Below are positions 1-4,850 of a DNA stretch of 6,102 nt, one piece after another. The first letter of the stretch is position 1, and each line of letters opens with the position of its first letter. The DNA is taken from assembly GCF_000966975.1 (NCBI RefSeq), contig NZ_JZWV01001177.1, positions 1 through 6,102 of the forward strand. The letters run 5' to 3'. The position numbers and the translations under genes are program-made. Source of the DNA: Streptomyces katrae (GTDB taxonomy: Bacteria; Actinomycetota; Actinomycetes; Streptomycetales; Streptomycetaceae). The notes under the pieces are model-generated. The model ran no database searches and was not told the origin of the DNA. It saw only the letters and a program-made list of their open reading frames with translations.

Positions 1-414
1 GTCCAGGGCGCCGAGCCCGGCGGCCCGGGCGGCCAGGCCGAGCACGACGGGCTGGTGCGCCCCGCGGGGGAAGGCGGCGGCCAGCGCGTCCAGTTCGGCG
101 GCGGGCCAGGTGGCGCGGGCGGCCCGCAGCAGCTGCCGGCCGAGCCGGCGGGCCGCGGCGCGCAGCGCGGGCGAGGGGGTGCGGGCGTCGGCGGCGGCAT
201 CGAGCTCCGCCGGGTCGAGGCCGAGGGCGGCGGACGCCGCGAGGGCGGCGGCGGTCAGCCCGGCGGTGTGCAGCCGGCCCCGGCAGAACTGGGCCAGGGA
301 GGCGGCGTCGTGGATCCGGCCCGCCTTGCAGGCGGCCTCCGCTCCGCCGGAGTGGGCGTGCCCACCGGCGGGGAAGCGGCCGTCCGCGAGGACGAGCAGA
401 GCGGCGAGGCTCAT
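1..414 (-). CDS. ureF: Urease accessory protein UreF (5' part, cut by window edge)
   Basis: UreF is a cytoplasmic accessory protein that works with UreD/UreH and UreG to deliver nickel and CO2 to apo-urease. Only the first 138 codons are present; the frame is open to base 1. Seen: the N-terminal UreF signature at residues 11-26 (DGRFPAGGHAHSGGAE), followed by an Ala/Leu/Arg-rich stretch expected for this all-helical protein, then RGAHQPVVLGLAARAAG near the edge, which also fits UreF. The family is usually about 210-230 aa, so roughly 80-90 residues should lie outside the window. The ATG at 414 is chosen because a GAGGAC ribosome site lies 8 nt upstream and the UreF signature starts ten residues in. 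The nearby ATG at 431 is out of frame and stops after six codons. It follows ureC after 16 nt and is surely cotranscribed. ureG and ureD are the expected next genes (inference). Identity is secure from motif and context. Confidence 0.93.
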   Translation of the reverse strand, partial: MSLAALLVLADGRFPAGGHAHSGGAEAACKAGRIHDAASLAQFCRGRLHTAGLTAAALAASAALGLDPAELDAAADARTPSPALRAAARRLGRQLLRAARATWPAAELDALAAAFPRGAHQPVVLGLAARAAGLGALD

Positions 415-430
415 CGGGAACGGTCCTCCA

Positions 431-2152
431 TCAGAAGAGGAAGTAGCGCTGCGCCATGGGCAGCTCCGCGGCGGGGGCCGGTTCCACGACCTCGCCGTCG
501 ATGCTGACGGTGAAGGTGTCGGCGTCGACCTCGACCCTCGGCATGGCGTCGTTGTTGCGCATGTCCGTCTTGCTCGTCCTGCGGGTGCTCTCGATGGCCG
601 TGAACTGCTTGGTGAGGCCGAGCCGTTCGGGCAGGTGGTCGTCGAGGGCAGCCTGCGAGGTGAAGTTGAGCGAGTTCAGGCCGGGGGCGCGTCCGACGGC
701 GCCGTACATGGGCCGGGGCAGGACGGGCTGGGGCGTGGGGATGGAGGCGTTGGCGTCGCCCATCTGCGCGTAGGCGATCTGGCCGCCCTTGACGACCACC
801 TCGGGCTTGACGCCGAAGAAGGCCGGGTTCCACAGCACCAGGTCGGCGAGCTTGCCCACCTCGACCGAGCCGATCTCCTTGGCAAGGCCCTGGGCCACGG
901 CCGGATTGATCGTGTACTTGGCGACGTAGCGGCGGGCCCGGTGGTTGTCGGCGGGGCCGTCTCCGGGCAGGAAGCCGCGCCGCTTCTTCATCACGTGGGC
1001 GGTCTGCCAGGTGCGCAGCACGACCTCGCCGACCCGGCCCATGGCCTGGGAGTCGGAGGAGATGATGGAGATGGCCCCGAGGTCGTGGAGCACGTCCTCG
1101 GCCGCGATGGTGGAGGGCCGGATCCGGGACTCGGCGAAGGCGAGGTCCTCGGGGACGGCCGGGTTGAGGTGGTGGCAGACCATCAGCATGTCGAGGTGCT
1201 CCTCGACGGTGTTGACGGTGTGCGGCCGGGTGGGGTTGGTGGAGCTGGGCAGGATGTTCGGCTCGGAGACCACGGTGATGATGTCGGGGGCGTGGCCGCC
1301 GCCCGCGCCCTCGGTGTGGTACGAGTGGATGGTCCGCCCGGCGATGGCCGCGAGGGTGTCGCCCACGAACCCGGCCTCGTTGAGGGTGTCGGTGTGGATG
1401 GCGACCTGCGTGCCGGTCTCGTCGGCGACGCTCAGGCAGGCGTCGATGACGGCGGGGGTGGCCCCCCAGTCCTCGTGGATCTTGAAGCCGAGGGCGCCGC
1501 CGCGCAGCTGGGAGTACATGCCCTCGCGGGACATGGTGTTGCCCTTGCCGAGCAGGCCGATGTTGACGGGGTAGGCCTCCAGCGCCGCGAACATCCGGGC
1601 CAGGTGCCAGGGTCCGGGGGTGACGGTGGTGGCCTTGGAGCCCTCGGCGGGGCCGGTGCCGCCGCCGACGAGGGTGGTGATGCCGGAGGCCAGGGCCTCG
1701 TCGACGACGGTCGGCGAGATGAAGTGGACGTGGGTGTCGATGGCACCGGCTGTGACTATCTTCCCGTTGCCCGCGATGATCTCGGTCTCGGGGCCGATGA
1801 CGAGGGCGGGGTCCACCCCGTCCATGGTGTCGGGGTTGCCGGCCTTGCCGATGCCGCAGATGCGGCCGTCGCGGATGCCGACGTCGGCCTTGACGATGCC
1901 CCAGTGGTCCAGGACGACCACGCCGGTGATCACCGTGTCGGGGGCGCCTTCGGCGCGGGTGGTGCGGGCCTGCCCCATGGACTCGCGGATGACCTTGCCG
2001 CCGCCGAACACGGCCTCGTCGCCGGAGTGGCCGGGGCCGCCGCTGAGGTCCTGCTCGATCTCGACGAAGAGGTCGGTGTCGGCGAGCCGGATCCGGTCGC
2101 CCCGGGTGGGGCCGAAGAGGTCGGCGTACGCCTGGCGCGAGATCTCAGGCAT
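431..2152 (-). CDS. ureC: Urease alpha subunit UreC (catalytic)
   Basis: This is the catalytic subunit of urease (EC 3.5.1.5), which hydrolyses urea to ammonia and carbamate in the cytoplasm with a di-nickel centre. It is 573 aa, normal for bacterial UreC (about 567-573). All active-site residues are visible: nickel ligands His141 and His143 (DTHVHF), the carbamylated Lys224 (GFKIHEDWG), His253 ([12 protein letters not shown]), His279 ([12 protein letters not shown]) and Asp367 (SSDSQAMGR). The mobile-flap Cys326 and catalytic His327 (MVCHHL) are also present. These are seven residues later than the Klebsiella numbering throughout. The protein ends in PMAQRYFLF, typical of UreC. The start ATG at 2152 has a GGAGGA site 8 nt upstream inside ureB and overlaps the ureB stop by 8 nt, which suggests translational coupling. 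Nothing is truncated or missing, so an active enzyme is expected once nickel is loaded. Confidence 0.98.
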   Translation of the reverse strand: MPEISRQAYADLFGPTRGDRIRLADTDLFVEIEQDLSGGPGHSGDEAVFGGGKVIRESMGQARTTRAEGAPDTVITGVVVLDHWGIVKADVGIRDGRICGIGKAGNPDTMDGVDPALVIGPETEIIAGNGKIVTAGAIDTHVHFISPTVVDEALASGITTLVGGGTGPAEGSKATTVTPGPWHLARMFAALEAYPVNIGLLGKGNTMSREGMYSQLRGGALGFKIHEDWGATPAVIDACLSVADETGTQVAIHTDTLNEAGFVGDTLAAIAGRTIHSYHTEGAGGGHAPDIITVVSEPNILPSSTNPTRPHTVNTVEEHLDMLMVCHHLNPAVPEDLAFAESRIRPSTIAAEDVLHDLGAISIISSDSQAMGRVGEVVLRTWQTAHVMKKRRGFLPGDGPADNHRARRYVAKYTINPAVAQGLAKEIGSVEVGKLADLVLWNPAFFGVKPEVVVKGGQIAYAQMGDANASIPTPQPVLPRPMYGAVGRAPGLNSLNFTSQAALDDHLPERLGLTKQFTAIESTRRTSKTDMRNNDAMPRVEVDADTFTVSIDGEVVEPAPAAELPMAQRYFLF

Positions 2153-2456
2153 CGAGGGGTCCTCCGGTCTCCCCGCGCAGTCCGGGCACGGTGCGCAGCC
2201 CGCCGATCGGTACGAGTTCCACGGCGACCGGGATGCCCGGCTCGAAGCGGACGGCGGTGCCGGCGGCGATGTTCAGGCGAAGGCCCCGGGCGGCCCGCCG
2301 GTCGAAGTCGAGGCCGGGGTTGGCCTCGGCGAAGTGGTAGTGCGAGCCGACCTGGACGGGCCGGTCGGCGGCGTTGAGCACGGTGAGGCGGGTGACGGGG
2401 CGGCCTTCGTTGAGGCGCACGGGACCGTCCCCGAAGGCGATTTCGCCGGGGATCAT
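2145..2456 (-). CDS. ureB: Urease beta subunit UreB
   Basis: This is the structural beta subunit of the (UreA-UreB-UreC)3 urease, 103 aa, usual for a stand-alone UreB (about 100-110). Seen: the start MIPGEI, the core [21 protein letters not shown] (around residues 27-46, with the conserved His39 and His41), then [24 protein letters not shown] and VELVPIGG, all classic UreB blocks. A longer open frame extends to 2798, but it overlaps ureA and its extra residues look nothing like UreB. The ATG at 2456 is preferred because it gives the canonical MIPGE start and has an AAGGGGG ribosome site in the 14-nt gap after ureA. The gene overlaps ureC by 8 nt. A separate ureB, not fused to ureA, is the usual actinobacterial arrangement. 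Confidence 0.97.
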   Translation of the reverse strand: MIPGEIAFGDGPVRLNEGRPVTRLTVLNAADRPVQVGSHYHFAEANPGLDFDRRAARGLRLNIAAGTAVRFEPGIPVAVELVPIGGLRTVPGLRGETGGPLDA

Positions 2457-2470
2457 AAGGATTGCCCCCT

Positions 2471-2773
2471 TCAGACGATCGGGTCGTGGACGGTGACGAG
2501 CTTGGTGCCGTCGGGGAACGTCGCCTCGACCTGGACGTCGTGGATCATCTCGGGGATGCCCTCCATGACCTCGGCGCGGGTGACCACCTTGCGTCCGGAC
2601 TCCATGAGCTCGGCGACGGTCCGGCCGTCCCGGGCGCCTTCGAGGAGGTGGGAGGTGATCAGGGCGATGGCCTCGGGGTGGTTGAGGAGGACCCCGCGCG
2701 CCCTGCGCTTCTCGGCCACGTCGGCGGCCACGTGGATCAGCAGTCTCTCTTGTTCGTGTGGTGTCAACTGCAC
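2471..2773 (-). CDS. ureA: Urease gamma subunit UreA
   Basis: This is the small structural gamma subunit of urease and the first gene of the operon. At 100 aa it is exactly the family length. Seen: [19 protein letters not shown] at the N-terminus, then [21 protein letters not shown], and the C-terminal block [20 protein letters not shown] ending in VHDPIV, which is near-universal in UreA. The GTG at 2773 is chosen because it gives the canonical (M)QLTPHEQ start. A GGTGAT sequence (2778-2783, minus strand) four bases upstream matches the extended anti-Shine-Dalgarno pairing region. An in-frame GTG at 2782 would destroy that spacing, and an open frame reaching 2884 crosses the promoter region. 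Expression probably responds to nitrogen status, as described for Streptomyces urease under GlnR (known from the genus, not proven here). Confidence 0.97.
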   Translation of the reverse strand: MQLTPHEQERLLIHVAADVAEKRRARGVLLNHPEAIALITSHLLEGARDGRTVAELMESGRKVVTRAEVMEGIPEMIHDVQVEATFPDGTKLVTVHDPIV

Positions 2774-2830
2774 CTGTATCACCAAGCTTCCGGGACAAGA
2801 TCTTTTCGCGCCGTGGCGACCGTACTGGCC

Positions 2831-2847
2831 GTCAACACTTTGTTGAC
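2831..2847. repeat. 17-bp perfect inverted repeat upstream of ureA (candidate operator)
   Basis: The sequence GTCAACA-CTT-TGTTGAC has two perfect 7-bp arms around a 3-bp centre. It ends 57 bp before the ureA start and covers the -10 region of the candidate promoter, where a repressor operator would sit. The odd-length symmetry and short spacer fit a dimeric helix-turn-helix regulator better than an RNA hairpin. I cannot assign it to a named regulator. It does not match the GlnR, LexA or DasR consensus as I know them. Confidence 0.55.
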
Positions 2848-2866
2848 CTGCGCATATCCATGCCAA
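2837..2866 (-). promoter_or_regulatory. Candidate ureA promoter (-35/-10)
   Basis: On the minus strand TTGGCA (2866-2861; five of six with TTGACA) is followed after 18 bp by CAAAGT (2842-2837; four of six with the Streptomyces housekeeping -10 TAGAGT). This would start transcription near 2830, about 57 nt before ureA. The -10 is imperfect and lies within the 17-bp inverted repeat. Streptomyces promoters are hard to call by eye, so this is only a candidate. Confidence 0.3.
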
Positions 2867-2919
2867 GCATGTCTTGCCCAACACTGAGAGAGGCTTTCCG
2901 TCCGGATCACCGGCGCTTT

Positions 2920-2936
2920 ACCGCCCCATGGGCGGT
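2920..2936. repeat. GC-rich inverted repeat (7-3-7)
   Basis: The sequence ACCGCCC-CAT-GGGCGGT is a perfect 7-bp stem with a 3-base centre, about 150 bp upstream of ureA. No T-run follows on either strand, so it is not a textbook terminator. It shares its CCGCCC/GGGCGG core with the repeat at 2967-2987, so the two may be related sites for one protein, or hairpins in a read-through transcript. Confidence 0.45.
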
Positions 2937-2966
2937 CGTTGGCGGAAGGCCGCGGGGCACACCATA

Positions 2967-2987
2967 GGGGCGGAAGTTTTCCGCCCC
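2967..2987. repeat. Strong inverted repeat (9-3-9), operator or terminator
   Basis: Left arm GGGGCGGAA (2967-2975), centre GTT, right arm TTCCGCCCC (2979-2987): 21 bp with no mismatch. In RNA this would be a stable stem. It lies about 94 bp past the stop of the leftward ATP-binding gene, so it could end that transcript before urease. It has no following U-run, but many Streptomyces terminators lack one. It could equally be a protein site upstream of ureA. The right edge abuts GTTAAC (2988-2993). Confidence 0.45.
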
Positions 2988-3066
2988 GTTAACCCACGTT
3001 TCCGGAAGGCACCCGGTTCATCCCGTCGGGGGAGCAGGAGCCGCCTTCGTCATACGATCGCCCGTT

Positions 3067-3092
3067 CGCGGCCCGTCCGTTCAGCGGCCGCG
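3067..3092 (-). terminator. Weak candidate hairpin at the end of the ATP-binding gene
   Basis: CGCGGCC (3067-3073) can pair with GGCCGCG (3086-3092) across a 12-base loop. The stem spans the stop codon of the ATP-binding protein gene. It has seven G/C pairs but no U-run, and such pairings are common by chance in DNA this GC-rich. Confidence 0.2.
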
Positions 3093-3530
3093 GGTGGTGC
3101 CGGCGGGCGCACCGGCCGGCCAGGGCAGGGCGAGCCAGACGGTCTTGCCGCCGTCCTCGGTGGGGCTGACCGACAGCCGGCCGCCCGCCTCCGCCGCCAG
3201 CCAGCGGATGATGACCATGCCCCGGCCGTTGTCCTGCTGGACGGCCGCGGGCAGCCGCTTGGGCCACCGGGGGTGGCTGTCGGTCACCCCGACGCGCAGC
3301 CACTCCTCGCGCTCCAGGCGCAGGTCGACGGTGAAGGTGGGCGACTGCCCGAAGGTGTGCTGCACGGAGTTGGTCGCGAGCTCCGAGACGACCAGCCGTA
3401 CGGTGTCGGCGGTGTCGGCGTCCTCCGGAAGTCCCCAGTCGCTCAGTACCTGTGCGGCGTAGCGGCGGGCGGCGGCCACCGAGACCGGGTCGCTCGGCAG
3501 GGTGACGGATGCTTCCAGCTGATCTGCCAT
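3081..3530 (-). CDS. RsbW-like ATP-binding protein (HATPase_c_2 family)
   Basis: This is a 149-aa single-domain GHKL ATPase of the type grouped with anti-sigma factor/serine kinases such as RsbW and SpoIIAB. Seen: the N-box ELATNSVQH (residues 50-58, with Glu50 and Asn54 expected to bind Mg-ATP), a G1 element VTDSHPRWP (82-90) with Asp84, and the ATP-lid motif NGRGMVII (101-108). There is no membrane segment. Start ATG at 3530 has a GGGA ribosome site about nine bases upstream, and the MADQLEASVTLPSDP start fits the family. A frame extending to 3782 would cross the divergent promoter and the next gene's start. The gene lies divergent from the XRE/DUF397 pair, an arrangement repeated many times in Streptomyces genomes (AbaA/WhiJ-type loci). 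No sigma factor or anti-anti-sigma gene is adjacent, so its partner is unknown. Kinase activity and any role in sigma control are inferred from family only. Confidence 0.88.
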   Translation of the reverse strand: MADQLEASVTLPSDPVSVAAARRYAAQVLSDWGLPEDADTADTVRLVVSELATNSVQHTFGQSPTFTVDLRLEREEWLRVGVTDSHPRWPKRLPAAVQQDNGRGMVIIRWLAAEAGGRLSVSPTEDGGKTVWLALPWPAGAPAGTTRGR

Positions 3531-3548
3531 GGCGACGTCCCTTTCCCA

Positions 3549-3568
3549 CCGGGACGGAGCCGTCCCGG
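3549..3568. repeat. 9-2-9 palindrome in the leader of the ATP-binding gene
   Basis: CCGGGACGG (3549-3557), AG, CCGTCCCGG (3560-3568): perfect 9-bp arms. It ends 18 bp before the ATG at 3530, just upstream of the ribosome site. In the mRNA it would form a stable hairpin next to the ribosome site. In DNA it could be an operator for the adjacent XRE regulator. The sequence alone does not separate these. Confidence 0.5.
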
Positions 3569-3625
3569 ATCTGCGCTGAGCGCCAGAGTGCCATCCATCC
3601 TGCCGCCGTTTCCGCCGTTCCCCCA

Positions 3626-3641
3626 AGATATGCATATATCT
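3626..3641. repeat. AT-rich palindrome (6-4-6), candidate operator/-10 region
   Basis: AGATAT-GCAT-ATATCT: perfect 6-bp arms around GCAT, in an otherwise GC-rich intergenic region. It lies about 95 bp from the ATP-binding gene start and 87 bp from the XRE gene start, so it is nearly central between them. An easily melted symmetric site here suggests a shared promoter/operator. Confidence 0.45.
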
Positions 3642-3727
3642 GTCGCTCAATGCGGTGAACTCTGCTACGGAAGAGCGTATTTGGACGGCAGACTGGTGCG
3701 GTCTGTGCCGGTGGAAGGAGAGCGGGT

Positions 3728-4612
3728 ATGCAGCACGGTCCCGCGGTGCGACGGCGCAAGCTCGGCGAGGAACTGCGCGCACTGCGCGACCGTACCGGGC
3801 TCACGAGCGGCGAGGTGGCCCGCATCGTGGGATGGCACCAGTCGAAGGTCAGCCGGATCGAGACGGGCCGCAGTGGCGTGAAGACGCAGGACATCCGACT
3901 GCTGCTGGACGCCTACGGGGACGTGGTCGGCCCGCAGCAACGCGCCCTGCTGGAGGCCCTCGGCGCCTCGGCGGCCGGACCCGGGGCGGGGGGCGAGGAG
4001 GCACGCGGGCGGCAGTGGTGGCACGACTACCGGGGCCTGCTGCCGCAGGAGTACCGGGACTTCATCAGCCTGGAGGCAGGGGCGCGCTCGGCGCGGACGG
4101 TGGAACTCTCGGTGGTGCCGGGCCTGTTGCAGACCGCCGAGTACGCCAGGGCCGTGACCCGGGCCGCGCTCGGCGGGCTGCCGGAGCCGAAGGTGGACGC
4201 GCTGGTCGACGTACGGCTGGCCCGGCAGGCGGTGCTGCGGGCGGACCCGCCGCTGGAGCTGAGCGCCGTACTGGACGAGGCGGTGCTGCGCCGGCAGATC
4301 GGCGGGCCGGGGGTGATGCGGGAGCAGCTGCGGCACCTGGCGGAGGTGGCACGGCTGCCCCAAGTTCACCTCCAGGTGCTGCCGTTCACCGTGGGGGGTC
4401 ATCTCGGCCTGACCGGACCGTTCGTCATTTTCTCATTTCCGAACATCGCCGATCTGGATGTGGTGGTACTCGACCATTTGACGAGTAGCCTCTATCTGGA
4501 GCGGAAGGAAGACCTTGAGGCGTACAGCGCCGCGTTCCGCACCATCCAGGCGCACGCCCTCCCGCCCCGTGACTCGTCGGACCTCATCAGCTCACTCGCT
4601 GAGGACGTGTAA
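3728..4612 (+). CDS. XRE-family regulator with DUF5753 domain (WhiJ/AbaA-like)
   Basis: This is a 294-aa predicted DNA-binding regulator. An N-terminal helix-turn-helix of the XRE/Cro type spans about residues 9-63 (LGEELRALRDRTGLTSGEVARIVG, then the recognition helix HQSKVSRIETGR at 37-48). A Gly/Ala-rich linker (about 78-92) leads to a DUF5753 domain (about 105-278). That domain shows its usual marks: VVPGLLQTAEYARAV (129-143), VLDEAVLRR (181-189), LQVLPF (215-220), and LTGPFVIFSFP with VVVLDHLTSSLYLE near the C-terminus. The length is typical (about 270-300 aa). Start ATG at 3728 has AAGGAG seven bases upstream. It forms a two-gene operon with the DUF397 gene, whose ribosome site overlaps this stop. 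Relatives such as WhiJ and AbaA affect development and antibiotic production in Streptomyces. XRE-DUF397 pairs have also been proposed as toxin-antitoxin-like. The target here is unknown. Confidence 0.93.
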   Translation: MQHGPAVRRRKLGEELRALRDRTGLTSGEVARIVGWHQSKVSRIETGRSGVKTQDIRLLLDAYGDVVGPQQRALLEALGASAAGPGAGGEEARGRQWWHDYRGLLPQEYRDFISLEAGARSARTVELSVVPGLLQTAEYARAVTRAALGGLPEPKVDALVDVRLARQAVLRADPPLELSAVLDEAVLRRQIGGPGVMREQLRHLAEVARLPQVHLQVLPFTVGGHLGLTGPFVIFSFPNIADLDVVVLDHLTSSLYLERKEDLEAYSAAFRTIQAHALPPRDSSDLISSLAEDV

Positions 4613-4617
4613 GGAGG
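4611..4617 (+). promoter_or_regulatory. Ribosome site overlapping the upstream stop codon
   Basis: AAGGAGG begins inside the TAA stop of the XRE gene (4610-4612) and lies seven bases before the GTG at 4625. This near-perfect Shine-Dalgarno fixes the GTG start of the DUF397 gene. It also suggests translation coupled to the XRE gene, with a high DUF397:regulator ratio possible. Confidence 0.8.
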
Positions 4618-4624
4618 CACCCCC

Positions 4625-4846
4625 GTGTCCGCAACCCCCTTATCCACCAGCGGACTTCTGAACAGCGCGCGGTGGCGGCGGAGCAGTCGCAGCACCGGAA
4701 TGAACAACTGCGTGGAAGCGGCCGCCCTGACCGGCGGCCTGCTGGCCGTCCGCGACTCCAAGCGGACGGACGGCCCGGCCGTGCTCTTCACCGGGCCGGC
4801 CTGGGACGGCTTCCTCGCCTCCGTACGGACGGACGTGCGCGTGTGA
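4625..4846 (+). CDS. DUF397 small protein, partner of the XRE regulator
   Basis: This is a 73-aa protein of the DUF397 family, found almost only in actinomycetes next to DUF5753 regulators. Seen: the family signature WRRSSRS (residues 17-23), NNCVEAA (27-33), LAVRDSKRTDGPAVLFTGPAWDGFL (40-64). It is soluble, with no signal peptide or membrane segment. Start is GTG at 4625 behind a strong AAGGAGG. Codon 6 is TTA (4640-4642), the rare leucine codon read by the bldA tRNA in Streptomyces; I saw no TTA in frame in the other genes of the window. Translation may thus be limited to late growth. Biochemical function is not established. Family members are thought to act with or against their XRE partner, and some authors class the pair as toxin-antitoxin-like. 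The stop lies 4 bp from the stop of the converging bioF. Confidence 0.92.
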   Translation: MSATPLSTSGLLNSARWRRSSRSTGMNNCVEAAALTGGLLAVRDSKRTDGPAVLFTGPAWDGFLASVRTDVRV

Positions 4847-4850
4847 CGTC

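Larger units (their letters stand above)
2774..3080 (-). promoter_or_regulatory. Urease control region (307-bp intergenic)
   Basis: This non-coding stretch lies between the ATP-binding protein gene (stop at 3081) and ureA, both leftward. No convincing small gene is present: the open frames crossing it lack ribosome sites and typical codon bias. It holds three perfect inverted repeats (2831-2847, 2920-2936, 2967-2987), one candidate promoter (2837-2866) and several scattered GGCGG/CCGCC motifs. The half nearer ureA (about 2760-2880) is clearly less GC-rich than the coding DNA, as expected around a promoter. The urease leader should start here (inference), with roughly 57 nt of untranslated RNA if the candidate promoter is right. 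Confidence 0.7.
3531..3727. promoter_or_regulatory. Divergent promoter region of the ATP-binding and XRE regulator genes
   Basis: This 197-bp region separates two divergently read genes and must hold both promoters. It contains a 9-2-9 palindrome near the ATP-binding gene (3549-3568) and an AT-rich palindrome at 3626-3641, near the middle. The AT-rich spot stands out sharply from its GC-rich surroundings and could supply -10 elements in either direction. I could not pair it with a good -35. The XRE gene has a clear AAGGAG ribosome site at 3715-3720. Autoregulation by the XRE protein is plausible (inference). Confidence 0.6.

Noticed and set aside
110..2377. A 755-codon open frame on the plus strand, antisense to the urease genes
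   Set aside because: It lies opposite ureF, ureC and ureB, whose proteins are unmistakable. Long antisense open frames are normal in GC-rich genomes because stop codons are rare. Its Gly/Asp/Val-rich product matches nothing.
2145..2798. A longer UreB of 217 aa (possible fusion)
   Set aside because: The extra residues overlap ureA in another frame and have no urease character. The canonical MIPGE start with its ribosome site is at 2456.
2471..2884. UreA with a 37-residue N-terminal extension from an ATG at 2884
   Set aside because: UreA is 100 aa in nearly all bacteria. The extension would translate the promoter region and inverted repeat, and GTG at 2773 gives the normal N-terminus.
2758..2967. 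A small gene of 69 aa in the urease upstream region
   Set aside because: It starts inside ureA on the opposite strand and has no ribosome site. It also runs through the promoter and the inverted repeat at 2920-2936.
3081..3782. A 233-aa form of the ATP-binding protein
   Set aside because: The extension crosses the divergent promoter region and the first codons of the XRE gene. The 149-aa form starts with a good ribosome site and has the family length.
2989..3894. A 301-codon minus-strand frame overlapping the ATP-binding gene
   Set aside because: It is a shifted frame of the real gene, with Arg/Pro/Gly-rich sequence and no domain.
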